This document shows positions 11,378-23,849 of a stretch of DNA of 64,000 nucleotides, piece by piece. The DNA lies in NCBI GenBank assembly GCA_016647705.1, contig CM028326.1:40853546-40917545 (forward strand), in the 5' to 3' direction. Origin of the DNA: Eucommia ulmoides. Taxonomy: Eukaryota; Streptophyta; Magnoliopsida; Garryales; Eucommiaceae. A program made the position numbers and the translations under genes. The notes under the pieces are model-generated. The model did not search any database, was not told the DNA's origin, and was given only the letters and a program-made list of their open reading frames with translations. Position 1 is the first letter of the stretch. The number at the start of each line of letters is the position of its first letter.

Positions 11378-13859
11378 TGTCACACCCCACCCCCAGACAC
11401 CCGTCACTGTGGGGCCGACGTGGCGTCGACACGACCTCACCTGAAAGACAATTACCATAGACGACAACATACACACATAAATATAAAATCACAAAAGCCA
11501 ACTAAATATATATACATTCTCTACTCAGGGACACTCTTGTCCCTACAAAATTTTCAATAACATCCAAGAAACAAAAACCCAAAACCTCTCATTTGATTTG
11601 CCTAAAAAATAATACCCCCAAGAAACTCCTTCCCTATTCGCACCTCCGGATCCGACCTATTGCCAGTAGGGGACAAACGCCTATCTACAGTACTTGCGAG
11701 TGTACTGTCTTCTTAATAAAAATATTTTAAAAATAATAATACATTCTAAATAATACAACATTTAAATGGATCAAGTTTAAGTATACCAACATCACATATC
11801 TAATAAAAATCACCATAATATAAGTATCCCACCCTTATATAAGCAGTGAAAAATAAATCAATATATATAAGTTTCATTCAAACCCATCCAGTATAAAATA
11901 ATACCAATTATCAAATATAATAAATCACCAAATATAAGTAAAACACCACATCTCAAACACCACACCACTCTCTCTCTCTGGCTAGCCATAGTGATCATTT
12001 TAATCTCACGACTGGGAGTTGCAATGGTACCATACCACCCGTAGGATATGTCTTCCTAGCGGGACAAATGAACATATGCCCGGACCACCCATCGGACAGG
12101 CCATAATATCAATATCCATATGCCGGACCACCCATCGGCTGGATATAATATCAATAATCGTCTGGCAAACCACCCATTGGCAGGATATAATATCAATAAT
12201 CGTCTGCCGAACCACCCATCGGCAAGACATAAAATCAACAACCGCCTGTCGGACCGCCCATTAGCAGGACATAAAATCAACAACCGCCTGACGGACCGCC
12301 CATCGATAGGACATAAAATCAATAACATCATCAATCAACAATATCAACATCAAACTACAACTCAATAACAAATCAACATTCTGCCGAAGCAGATAATCTC
12401 AATAGTATCCTCAAATCAATAACAACCTCAAATCAATAATATCATCTTCACTTTATAGTCAATAGTAACGCCAAAATCAATAACATTAACCTCTATTTCC
12501 AAAACCGATTTAAACCACAAAAATCATGTTGTTCACTTTCTTTTAAAAACCCATTGATTTCAATAAATCATTTCTTTTCACCTTTCTCTATAAAAACCAA
12601 CGAGATTCACATTTTTGAAAATACCCAATTTCGCTTGATCCATATAAGTTATAAATTCGTCTCGTTTTTAAGTAAACATATTTTTTCATCATATATATAT
12701 GAAAATATATTTGGTAAGAAGACGGTACACTCACCTGATTATCCATTTACGACGACTTTGACCGCCTATTCCCTACCGGTACTCCGGTGCCTGCGAACCT
12801 AATAGTAACATGGTCTAAATTAATATTTTATATAAAACTAACATAACCATGCCACGAAATCCTAATTTCTGTAACTTCCTATTCCCTGCGTTTCCTTTTG
12901 GAATATTATCATTTAACTAACATTGCTCCGTTACGGTTTACTATATAAACTTTGTTTATATATATATGGTCCCATTATTTATTGTTGTCATTTTGATATT
13001 TTTAGGCTAGAAAACTAATTTAACAATCATAAAAATTAACGAGAAAATATTACCCTCTCCGAAACGGTTGTCGATCCCCCTAAATATTTTCTTAAATTGT
13101 TCCAACTCCCATCGCCTCGACGCAAATCCCATCGCCCCAACGAACCAGCTCCTTCTCTTCTCTGAATTAGACACTGACGGTCCACTGCCTAAGCTAACAC
13201 GCGACATAACCTCCCTGAATTCCCACTGCCACGGCGAATGCCCCACCGCCACAGCGGTGGTCATCTTCTTCTCTGCTATGTTTTTGAGTCATCAGCCGCT
13301 ATTTTCTCTCTCTCTCCTCTCACCAATTCCGGCAACCACCACCACCAATAGCCCTTACACACCCATATAGCATACTCACATGCACACATACCGCTCACAC
13401 ACATACATACACAACAATACACACATGACACACACGATGATGGACAGAATAGAACACATACACACCCCACACGGTCGGAAAACGAAACAGCACACACACA
13501 TACACAGCAGCACTACCAAAACACCATTGAACACACACACAACAGCACACATAACACCCACAGACCACACAAACACCCACACACACTCACGATCATCACC
13601 ACCGTAGACAAGGAGCCACACCCACACGGTACACTCTACCCTCACCCAACAGAAACATAAACAGAAACAGTGGACACACACACACACCCACTCACCAAAA
13701 CAGACAGAGAAACACACACACTCATCAAGCATGTGTACACACCCAGACGACACCACTTACCATCGACAGCCGAACACCCACCGCCGGCGAATCCCTTTCC
13801 TCCAATTCTCTCTCTCTTTTCGATTTCTCCCAATTCTTCTCAACTCTTCTCTTGATTTC

Positions 13860-13900
<41 letters not shown>

Positions 13901-14140
13901 GTATGTATACGAGTGATCAATTGGCCGGACAAGTGGCCTCACCTGCTCCGTTCGTTTCGTCACTGCCATACGCTCATATAATTTTAGTTATATGAATTAA
14001 ACAAAATTTATTTTAAATGTTTGGAACTTTTTCAATTTGGCCCCTAAAATTTTTAAATCACTTAATTCATATTGTCATCCACCCCGTCATTTTAAAATAC
14101 GACTCTAATTTACACGTTTGACAAATATCAGGATCTTACA
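11378..14140 (-). repeat. 3' LTR of Ty3 element 2
   Basis: Begins TGTCACACCCC and ends GGATCTTACA on the + strand. It contains five to six tandem units of about 43 bp at 12080-12320 (each with a GACC(A/G)CCCATCGGC core), CA-rich microsatellite at 13370-13760 and an (AT)n tract at 13862-13892. The frames in these CA-rich parts are not genes. Confidence 0.88.
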
Positions 14141-14180
14141 ACTCTCCCCCCTAAGGAAATTTCGTCCCGAAATTTTTTGT
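14141..14180 (-). other. Polypurine tract and pol 3' end of Ty3 element 2
   Basis: The complement reads as a Ty3 tail with the words TTTCGGGACGAAATTTCC and then TTAGGGGGGAGAGT directly before the LTR. This is the typical end of Tekay/Del-type plant elements. Confidence 0.8.
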
Positions 14181-16611
14181 CAAACGAATAATAAGTCAGA
14201 TTCTCACCACATGGTCACGTTCGTCTCTCGTGATTCTAGAACACTGTTTCCTATGTAGGGTCCCATAATCATAAGTCGCCCAAAATTTATAGTCATCAGT
14301 TTTAGCCAAATCATATCCACCCAGTACAACATTTTCATTTGCAGTGGTCGATATTATATCCTACACCCAACAAAGAGGGTGCACTCGGTCGATCACGCTC
14401 AACAGAGACAACCAACTGTCGAAGAATCTCATGTTTCTAACTATTTTCGCTGCACTACTCTGCTAAAAATCACGATCAACAATAATATATGCTGAAAATA
14501 TCACGATAATCTCAGTTGAATGGATCCATCTTATTCCGACAATAAGTTTTGCATAACCAACACTCATCCATTTCCTCCAACATTTCCTATCAACCAGTTC
14601 GCCACGATATCTCCCTTTAACATTTAAACCAATAATACTCACAACCAATCTCATACGCACTTTCATAAGTACAGATAGCCCAAAAATCATTAACCTCCAT
14701 ATCTATCTTTAGAATCTCCAATACCCTTATAAACGTTTTTCTAATATTACCGTTAACTAATTATTTTGAAATATGCCAAACCACATAGAGACGTTTTAAA
14801 TCACATCCAAAACATATCAATGTCCCTCAAAACACATTGATATTACCAAATCATATTATTATGTCTCAAATTACATCAAACGGGTCATCTATAAGAATTC
14901 CTTTCATGCCTCCACATTTAATTAAGTCCCTGACAAGGTCACGTGCTCTAATTCCCTTTCAATCTACCCAACATGCTTCCAACATATATTCACGTATAAA
15001 TAAGAATCGAAGGACATAGATACGTCCCATTTACAAAACAAAAATCGATACATCTCAAAAGTCATTAGTTACTGACTGTAAAATATTATATCATGAATAC
15101 ATATCAACTCATGGACATTTCGAGTTATCTTTTTTTCCCATGAAATATTAATGACCTCCACATGCTGTCTCCGCTTATTGTTACCAGTGGTTTAATACAT
15201 CTAGTTCTGTTTTCCTATCTCATTTCGGTCGATTTGATTAACGTCCTGCATCATTTTCATATAGCGCTTTATACGATGCCACCCTTAATCATCAAAAAGG
15301 TATTTATTAATTTAAACAAATTCCATCAGTGTCCCCTAATTAGCCTTACTATCAAAAAATTCCAAAACACAACTCCTCAACATATCTTCCACCATCTAAA
15401 TCGCACTTCCTGATAAACCGTTAATCCAAAAATAAAATGAGGTATCAACTTCCAATTAGGCACCTTAAGGAGTATGGAAATTTGACCTGAAAATTAAAAT
15501 AACTATCAGCCCTTCGTACTAAGGTTTCCTCTATACAGCTTCTCCAATAGAGAATTTATCACCTGGAATTAACTACCCGACTTTCCATATTTACCACATG
15601 TCGACTTTTATGACGGTAATTATTACATATAAAAAAAATTATCATTTAAGATATCACCATTCAATACTGCATTTCCAATTCCACTAGGAACTGTATCAGA
15701 CAATGACGACTTACTTTGTTTTGATAAAAATTATTTTCCAATTCACACTACGGCGACAACACTTATAATTTCATAATTCCAATTCAGGAATTTTCGAATA
15801 TCTATAAGTTCATGTATCAACATATGTTAAATTTTCAATTCAGGAGCAACTAATCATTACCGAACGTATCATTCAACATTCAACATTCATTGTACTACGC
15901 TCCCGATGTCATTCTGGAATAGATGCAATAACCCACCTGGATATTGATGCTCGATCTTAATCCTAACATGCAAGACACCTAACCACAACTTCTGGGACTT
16001 CTCATTCTCCTCCAAACTATCAATAATGTTCACGCAACCCTGATACCTGTTAATATCACCGGGGTGCGTGATAGATTTTGAATTATGCACTTCCTTTTAA
16101 AGTCTCCTTCGTCAAATGGGGAATTATTAGGGACACACAGTCTATTTCCAATCATCAAGACTTCATTATTATTTCTGACATAATAGTCAGCTTTATGACT
16201 ATTTTCCACTGCATCTCTAACCTTTCCCAACTAGACATCCACCTTCTACGCTTCTACAACACAGGCGATTAATGTTGGTTCCAAAATCAAAGTATTTTAA
16301 ACAGCATTGCCATCTGACCAACCGCCCACTATACTTACAAGGGTCTCAACTTTTTACATAACTTAGTGTGAACAACTTAAATATAATCATCCAACTTACC
16401 AATTTCCAAGTTAAAGCATTGGCCCCAACTTTGATCTTTACTGAAAAATAATGGATGACACGATTGTAGTTTTTAATTAATTTTATTATAAGCAATTATT
16501 CCCAATTTTGGGGGTCGGTGCATATCCCACAAATTTCATCATACAAGTAAAGTTACTAAAACGTCAGAGCATCTACAATCACTGCCAATACCCAAAAGTT
16601 TCGGGTTCCAA
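14181..16611 (-). pseudogene. RNase H-integrase remnant of Ty3 element 2
   Basis: On the - strand, 16230-16030 reads NNEVLMIGNRLCVP, closely matching the linker of the first Ty3 element (NDEALMVGNRLCVP). Near 15960-15900 a degraded integrase zinc-finger segment reads IKIEHQYPGGLL. Near 15420-15300 the core reads LRSCVLEF and then TLMEFV. Frames are broken throughout. Upstream protease, RT and gag are absent. The last ~380 bases, towards the truncated 5' LTR, are not assignable. Confidence 0.75.
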
Positions 16612-18345
16612 TTACACTTTTCGGCCTTTCTCATTAAAAACCAACGAAATTCACATTTTTAAAAACACCCAATTTCGCTTTATCCATATAAGTTATAAAT
16701 TCGTCCCGTTTTTAAGTAAACACATTTTCCCATCATATACATATCAAAATAGATTTGGTAAGAAGACAGTACACTCACCTGATTATCCGTTTATGACGAC
16801 TTTGACCGCCTATTCTCTACCGGTACTCCGGTGCCTGCGAACCTAATAGTGACATGACCTAAATTAATATTTTATATAAAAATAACCTAACCATGCCACG
16901 AAATCCTAATTTTCGTAACTTCCTATTCCCCGCGTTTCCTTTTGGAATATTATCACTTAACTAACATCGCTCCATTACAGTTTACTATATAAATTTTGTT
17001 TATATATATATGGTCCCATTATTTATTGTTGTCATTTTGATATTTTTAGGCTAGAAAACTAATTTAACAATTATAAAAATTAACGAGAAAACATTACCCG
17101 CTTCGAAACGGTTGTCGATCCCCTAAAAATTTTCTTAAATTGTTCCAGCTCTCATCGCCTTGGCATAAATCCCACCGCCGCAGCAAACCAGCTCCTTCTC
17201 TTTTCTGAATTAGACACTGACGGTCCACCGCTTAGGCGAGAAGTCACCGCCTAGGCGAACACGCAACAGAACCTCCCTGAATTCCTACTGCCGCAACGAA
17301 CGCCTCACCGTCGCAGCGGTGGTCATCTTCTTTTCTACTATGTTTTTGAGTCATCAGCCGCTATTTTCTCTCTCTCTCTCTCTCTCCTCTCACCAATTCC
17401 GGCAACCACCAACAACAATAGCCCTTACACACCCACATAGCATACTCACATGCACACATATTGCTCACACACATACATACACAACAATACACACAATGAT
17501 GGACAGAATCGAACACATACACACCCCACACGGTCGGGAAACGAAACAACACACACACATACACAGCAGCACCACCAGAACACCATTGAACACACACACA
17601 ACATCACACATAACACCCACAGACCACACAAACACCCACACACACTCACGATCATCACCACCATAGACAAGGAGCCACACATACATGGCACACTCTACCC
17701 TCACCCAACAGAAACAAAAACAGGGGACACACACACACACACACTCACCAAAACAGACAGAAAAACACACACACTCATCAAGCATGTGTACACACCCAGA
17801 TGACACCACTCACCATCGACAGCCGAACACCCACCATCAGCGAATCCCTTTCTTTCGGTTCTTTCTCTCTCTTCGATTTCTCCCAATTCTTCTCGACTCT
17901 TCTCCTGATTTCTATATATATATATACACACATATGTGTGTATACGAGTGATCAATTGGCCGAACAAGTGGCCTCACCTGCTCCGTTCGTTTCGTCACCA
18001 CCATACGCTCCTATATATATATATTTATTTATTTATTTTAATATATAAGTTTGCACAAAACTCCCTCCATTTTTAGTTAAGTTTATGAATTAAACCAAAT
18101 TTTATTTTAAATGTTTGGAACTTTTTCAATTTGGCCCCTAAAATTTTTAAATCACCTAATTCATATTGCAAACTGCCCCTCTATTTTATTTAGAATGCTA
18201 ATTAAACCCATTCTTAGTTTTAATGTTTTAAAAATTTGCAACTTTACCCCTAAAATTTTGAATTACATAATTACTATTTCCATCCACCCCGTCATTTTAA
18301 AATACGACTCTAATTTACACGTATGACAAAGATCAGGATCTTAAA
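16612..18345 (-). repeat. 5' LTR of Ty3 element 2, truncated
   Basis: Matches 12580-14140 of the other LTR (same CA-rich microsatellite, same ATGGTCCCATTATTTATTG and GTGATCAATTGGCCG blocks), with scattered differences, plus an extra ~200 bp of AT-rich sequence near 18010-18260. It ends TTAAA where the other LTR ends TTACA, and is followed by the ATATA duplication. Confidence 0.85.
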
Positions 18346-18349
18346 ATAT

Positions 18350-19085
18350 AATACGTACCGAGACCCCGAAGGGGCACCTGGGAACCTTAAGTCCCGTAGC
18401 TGTAACTCACCCATCCAATCGCCAGTAGCAGAGAGAGAAACATGGCTTAGCTCAACACTGTAATAAAAAGAGGGATCCTAACATCTTTTTGGTATCCTTA
18501 TGGTATGCCTTGCATAGCTCCCGGTATAGTACTGCTAGCGTGGCACTACCCCAACTATGTGACTGCGACCCAGACAAATCACGCAGTAGTGGCAAGTAGC
18601 CTAACTTTACCAAATTGTTTGATTTATCCGGCATCAACACTGTATCAATCAATATTAAGCAATACACTCGGGCATAGCATTGTATAATGCGCTAATCGGC
18701 GTCGTCGGTACACGATCGAAAGTGGACTATAGCCATTTCAGTTTCAAGCAACTGCACTTGATTTTGTTATCCGGGGGGGCGTGGCCGAGGAGGTCTTGGA
18801 AAATTTCCTGCCAACGTGAAACCGGTAATGTGTCCTCAGTCCCGGTAACTAGTTGGCCGTTCACAAGCAGCCCAAATAACACTACTACGTCTTGCAGTGT
18901 CACTGTCATCTCGCCAGTCGGAAGATGAAATGTATGTGTCTCCTGACGCCATCTCTCGACCAGCGCAGTAATCAACGAGTGGTCTAATTTTTTCTTCCTT
19001 AACCGAAAAGATCCATACAGTCCAAAGACTTGTAGCAATTGTACCACGCGACCAGGTACATGTTCTGTCCATAACCCTGGAAATC
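18350..19085 (-). pseudogene. Plant mobile domain (PMD) gene, N-terminal half
   Basis: Reading from 19085 on the - strand: HVPGRVVQLLQVFGLYGSF, then LVERWRQETHTFHLPTGEMT and LQDVVVLFGLLVNGQLVTG. This is the hallmark PMD opening (ERWR.ETHTFHLP.GEMT.TLQDV..L.GL.V.G). A frame change near 18670 leads to LMPDKSNNLVKLGYLPLLRD, then SWGSATLAVLYRELCKAYH, also standard PMD. The exon appears to end before GTACGT at the LTR insertion. The second half is at 9980-11320. It lies directly downstream of the transposase SWIM domain on the same strand, so both belong to the same Mutator element. Confidence 0.85.
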
Positions 19086-19688
19086 GTCCCGCTCCGGAAC
19101 AGTCAAGCCGAGAAGAATGCTGAAATACAAATTAAAAGACAATTCTTTTAAAAAATACAAAATACAAAAAATTATTAATTGAATACACGCCTTAATTTTT
19201 TTTTAAGGACAACTTGGACTCCGCGTTCCTCCCAAACAATCACAGATCTAGGGTTTCTCTGCAAATAAAGTAACGACTGATCCACGGGACTAGGCTTAGT
19301 CATAACTGCAAGAATCTGAGAAACAAATTGTGCAAAATATTAATCCCAAACTAAAATTTCATGAACTAGTAATATACGAAATAAACGACAATATAATACA
19401 ATACAATATTAATTTTAGTTCAACCATAAACTAAATTAAAAGTAAAAATTGATGTCTCTATTACAATGAAACAAACTAATTATAGTAATTAATTGAGAAT
19501 ACTCATTGGTGTCGAGATGGACATGTCCGCCTATCATGCCCAGTTTGAGAACACAACCCACATCGATTTGTCACTGTCCACTGTGACACATCCGTCTCGT
19601 TTCGAATGCGAGTGAATTTTGGTCGTCCGCATTTCACTACTCAAAGTCTATTTCTGTTAGGAAGAAGGATCGAAAAATTAACCACCGG
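19086..19688 (-). other. Spacer between transposase and PMD in Mutator element 1
   Basis: AT-rich sequence (19130-19500) plus a stretch near 19500-19680 that may be a degraded coding tail (a possible Cys-rich segment). No domain was recognised with confidence. Confidence 0.4.
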
Positions 19689-22287
19689 TCAATAGTCCTC
19701 GTAAACGATCGGTTCAAACGATGACTCCCAAACTTTCAGCAAGTTTGCTATTGTGTATTCAGGAGCGATGTAGAGAAACGCATCTATGCCACAATACTTC
19801 GTCTCCACAAGCATGTGTGAGCACGTATATCTAAAAACCTTATATTTTCCACAAGTACAATCAGGGTTATTACCTAAAATAACTTTGTGTGTAACAACAA
19901 CACCAGCCAAAGTCTTGCTCGTTTTCACGTGGTAACATGCATTCTCCCTATTATTGAATATATTTATACATCAAATTAGATGATAATTTAAATCATTTAT
20001 ATTATAAATATTAAAAAAATTAGTAATTAATTAATTGCAAGTTAGAAAATCTTACCGATTGAATATTTGAATGTAGTATGTTTTGGACTTAACTTGAGAT
20101 TTCTGAATTTTCTCAACGACATGTTTTACGTACCCCAAACCCATGGTCATGTCCTTTAGAGTTTCCTATCAACCGAGATCAAAGTATTTGACCAACCTAT
20201 AGAAAGTTATCGAAACGGCTGCTGTAATTGGGACATTCCTTGCGCCTTTCAAACAGTTGTTGAATACTTTGGCATAGTTGGTCATCAACACGCCCCAACG
20301 TTTACCATCATCGTGCGACCTGATCCATTTCTCTTTGGTTATGTTATTCAACCACGTATACGCCTCCATTTTTATTTTTTTGATCTCTTCCATGATGGCA
20401 TTGTACTTTCGAACTTGTATTGCAGCACCCGCGTTCCAAGTAAGATCTTTTAGTTGTTGATTTTTAAACACGTTAAAATTGCTGCAAAGATGCCGCAAAC
20501 AAAATCGATGATACCGAGTGGGCTCGTTCGGTTGATTAAGCCAACAAGTTCTCACAACACTCATAATACCCGTGTGTCTGTCAGATATCAACTAACCTCC
20601 GGACGGTCTTTAACAATATGGTGCTTCAGTATCGAAATAAACCAAAACCAACAGCGGTGGTCCTTCGTCGGTACGACCGCGAACGCCAAAGGATAATACT
20701 TATTGGATGGTGTCATCCCAATGGAGATCAAGATCTTCCCCTCGTACTTACCATATAGATGGGTCCCATCAATTATGAGAATAGGCCGACAATATCTCCA
20801 TCTAATCACAGAAAGTTAGAATGCCCAGAAGACCATGTCGAACGTCGAATAGCCAGGTTGATCGGTCGGAACGATACTCCATTCAACAATCATCCCAGGA
20901 TTAAAGTGCTGCAATGCGGACATGAACTTGGGCAACTTCTGATACGATTCGTCCTAGTCACCGAACAAGGTCTCGATGGCTTTAGGTCTAGCCAACCAAG
21001 CCTTTCGGTAGGAGATGGTAAATCCCCGAGACTCCTTCACGGAGGCAATGATAACTCTCATCTTCACTTCGGGATCCTCTTCGACTTATCCAAGTATCAT
21101 GTTAGAAATGATACCTGAATCCAAGTTTTCATGATCTAAGGTCGTATAATTATAGAAACACGTGTGTGACCCATTGTACTGCGTAATCTGAAACATTCCG
21201 TGACTTTTTTCCAGAGTCGCCCGCATCCTCTACCCACAACCGTGCTTGCATTTAAGCAACCAAACTTTAGGATGCGTCTCCACCACATGAAACTCTTTAT
21301 TTTTCATAACATGGTAATATTTTATGGCATTCTGAACATGTTTCTTGTCCTTAAATACCATGCCCGTACAAAATTCGTCAATTTCCGAGTTCCAGAAATT
21401 CTTTCGCAACTTTGGCTCATACTTTGCTATGTTATCATCATCACTCCCAATCCAACTCATTATAAAATGAAATAACTATATGCAACGGAAACTGTTCACT
21501 CCCTTGCCCACTCAGCTTGACGTCCATATCTTCATCTCCATCCCCACCATTTCCTTCTTCCTCTAACGCAATAGTATCTTCGAAATCTGTATGTTCATCA
21601 TTGTGGAAACTATCGACTGTAACTGACGCATCCTCCACGTTCCCATCATACCTACCACAATTGTTGTCGTGCAGTGGACTAATTGGTAAATGATGGTGAT
21701 GTGGAGCGGCAAAACTGGTACCTGCATCACGGTCAATCACTGTATGGGGTTCATCTTCTTCGGGAATGTAGGGAGATCGATAAGTGTAACTGGATTGAAT
21801 ACCTTGCCGATCAAACATAAGAATGTTATACAAAGAAATTTATCCGGATAAGGCAGCAACATGAGGATTGAAACTCTGAGTTAAAAAAATGGGTAAAAGG
21901 ACCAGGTTGGGAAGAAAATATTAGAGCGTGATCAAAAGCTTGCTCTACCTCGACATACACCTCAACACCAAGCAGTGAGGGCACCTTAAGAGGTAACTGA
22001 AGTACATGGTCTAATGTCGCGTCGTCACCGATTGAATACAACATGTGTCTATAATTCTCAGGACTAATAGTAACTATCAGCAACCTACACTTTAACTTTA
22101 AAGTTCCATCAACTTCATCATCAAGAATATAAGGTCGTATCATCGCAATTAATTCGTTTAACATAATTCCACGACAAACATCCAACGATTTGAGCGTAGA
22201 CAAACTATACGACAGCCCAAACTCAGTTCCTTCTAATATTGTACCACCCCAATACAAATATAATGTAACGATCTCCATTTCAGACAA
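19689..22287 (-). pseudogene. MURA-type (Mutator) transposase of element 1
   Basis: Three blocks can be followed. 22287-21480: N-terminal region with an acidic, His-containing linker. 21460-21080: MuDR DNA-binding region (F.DKKHVQNAIKYYHVMKNK, then CKHGCG and a stop where Trp is usual). 20809-20169: DDE core with first Asp in RPILIIDGTHLYGKYEG and second Asp in MISDRHTGIM. The position expected for the catalytic Glu reads TNYAKVFNN, i.e. Lys. The SWIM zinc finger is CTCGKYKVFRYTCSH at 19870-19810. Several stops and frame changes (near 21245, 21115, 20945, 20590, 20168) disable it. It would bind the TIRs and cut and paste the element if intact. Confidence 0.88.
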
Positions 22288-22539
22288 CTATAATATCACA
22301 AATCATAACGAAACAAAGACAATATTATTATCATTATCATTAAAAAAAATTATATTGTCAACTATTTAAACACACAACTTTAAGTTGAAAACAACTAACT
22401 TATTGAAACACTCAAAATAAATTTTTTAATTGAAATCGAAAAATAAATTTGTAACTAAAACCGAAATGTAATAATAACAATATCTAAAACCGATCTACAC
22501 AAATAAAAATCGGAATCTAATTTAATTAATTAAAAAAAA
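22288..22539. other. 5' flank of the element 1 transposase
   Basis: AT-rich, no gene seen. This is where the promoter of the transposase gene would be; no clear motif can be assigned. Confidence 0.4.
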
Positions 22540-23280
22540 GAAAAAAGTATAATTTAGACCCTCTAACTATTGACATATTTCTAAGTGATCCCTCTAAGTT
22601 TAAACGTTTCATTTCAAACCGTCTACGTATCATAACGTTTCAAAATGGCCCTTATGTTAGAAAATCCGTTAAAACTAACGGAATTTAGGGGTAAATTGGT
22701 CTTTTTTACATTTTTTTATAATTTTTTAATCATTTTTAATTAATATTTTTTTTAAATCTCTCTCTCTTCCTCCCCTTCCTCTCTCTCTCTCCCGCCACCT
22801 CACTCTCCCTCCTTCCCTCTCCCCGCCACCTCCCTCTCCCTCTCTCTCCCCTTCCCCTCTTTCCCTCCCACCGCACCCCACCCTACCCTCGTAACAGGGG
22901 GTGGTTTCACCCCCTGTTTCAAGGGGTGCAACCACTCCCTGTTATGGGGTTGGGGTGGGAGGGAGAGAGGGGAAGGGGAGGAAAAGGGAGAGAGAGAGAG
23001 AGAGAGAGAGGGAGGTGGCGAGGAGAGGGAATGAGGGAGAGGGAGGTGGCGGGAGAGAGAGAGAGAGAGATGAATGGGAGGAAGAGAGAGAGAGATTAAA
23101 AAAAATTAATTAAAAATGATTAAAAGATTTAAAAAATCTAAAAAGACCAATTTACCCCTAAATTCCGTTAGTTTTAACGAATTTTCTAACAGAAGGGCCA
23201 TTTTGAAATGAAACGTTTAAACTTAGAGGGACCACTTAGAAATGTGTTAATAGTTAGAGGGTCTAAATTGTACTTTTCCC
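22540..23280. mobile_element. Long foldback MITE, probably Mutator-type
   Basis: About 210 bp at 22540-22750 is the inverted complement of 23090-23280 (AAAGTATAATTTAGACCCTC at the left, GAGGGTCTAAATTGTACTTT at the right). The inner CT-rich 22750-22880 pairs with the GA-rich 22950-23090, so almost the whole element folds on itself around 22910. TTAAAAAAAA occurs exactly on both sides (22530-22539 and 23281-23290), a 10-bp target duplication. It has no coding capacity: the Arg/Glu- and Ser-rich frames come from the GA/CT repeats. Confidence 0.88.
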
Positions 23281-23290
23281 TTAAAAAAAA

Positions 23291-23580
23291 TTGAACACGC
23301 TAAAAAAAATACATATATACACAACACATATATATACATATACACGGTAAAATTACACACATATACACATATGTATTACATTTAAAAAAAAAACACACAT
23401 ATATAAACACGGTATACACATATATACACATATACACACAATACACATATACAAACAACACATATATATACATTTCATTTCAAAAGCCAAAAAAAAAAAA
23501 AAAAAACCTGGCAAAAAACGGAGGAGAACATCCGTGCGATGGGAGGAGAGAACGCCGAACAGAATGAAAATCCAAATGAA
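23291..23580. repeat. (ATAC)n-like low-complexity tract
   Basis: Dense ACACATATATACATATACAC-type sequence followed by an A-rich run near 23490. No gene. Confidence 0.7.
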
Positions 23581-23849
23581 AACGAAAGGAGCAGGGGCTT
23601 GGATTTGGGCAACGAAAATCGCATATCTAACTTGCGTTTTCTAAGAAAACGCATATCAGATATGTGTTTTCTCAGAAAACGCAAGTCCCAGGTGCGTTTT
23701 TTACTCCTTTTCCCCTTTTTCCGGTTGAAACTTGCAGGTGCTACAGGTGGTGTGGAGCTTGCAAGGGGAAGGAGAAGAAAAAACGTTTTTTGAATTTGCG
23801 TTTTTAAATAAAAACGCAGAACTCGTTTGCGGTTTTAGGGAAAAAAAAC
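23580..23849. repeat. Subterminal AACGCA/TGCGTT motif cluster, right
   Basis: Alternating GCGTTTTC and GAAAACGC words. A 21-bp dyad at 23633-23653 has perfect 10-bp arms (TGCGTTTTCT) around one base; a second with one mismatch follows near 23661. It mirrors the left cluster at 9067-9540. Confidence 0.75.

Larger units (their letters stand above)
11378..18345 (-). mobile_element. Ty3/gypsy LTR retrotransposon 2, reverse orientation, internally deleted
   Basis: The long repeats at 11378-14140 and 16612-18345 are direct copies. The polypurine tract (14141-14180, complement) shows that the element reads right to left. A 5-bp duplication ATATA flanks it. The 5' LTR (right) lacks its last 1.1 kb together with the primer site, gag, protease and RT: one deletion joins it to the RNaseH-integrase linker. 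It is inserted in the PMD gene of Mutator element 1, in a stretch with a GTACGT donor on one side and a TATAG acceptor on the other, so probably in an intron. Confidence 0.9.

Noticed and set aside
12006..12368. Frames with repeating NNRL..HPS or ILCPADGW units that look like a repeat protein
   Set aside because: A ~43-bp tandem repeat in an LTR read in three frames; no start or end context.
13276..13855. Several long frames (up to 126 residues) rich in Cys/Val or His/Thr
   Set aside because: CA/GT-rich repeat inside the 3' LTR of Ty3 element 2; the same false frames recur in the other LTR at 17319-17967.
22726..23113. Arg/Glu/Gly-rich basic proteins on both strands
   Set aside because: Product of the GA/CT-rich arms of the foldback MITE.
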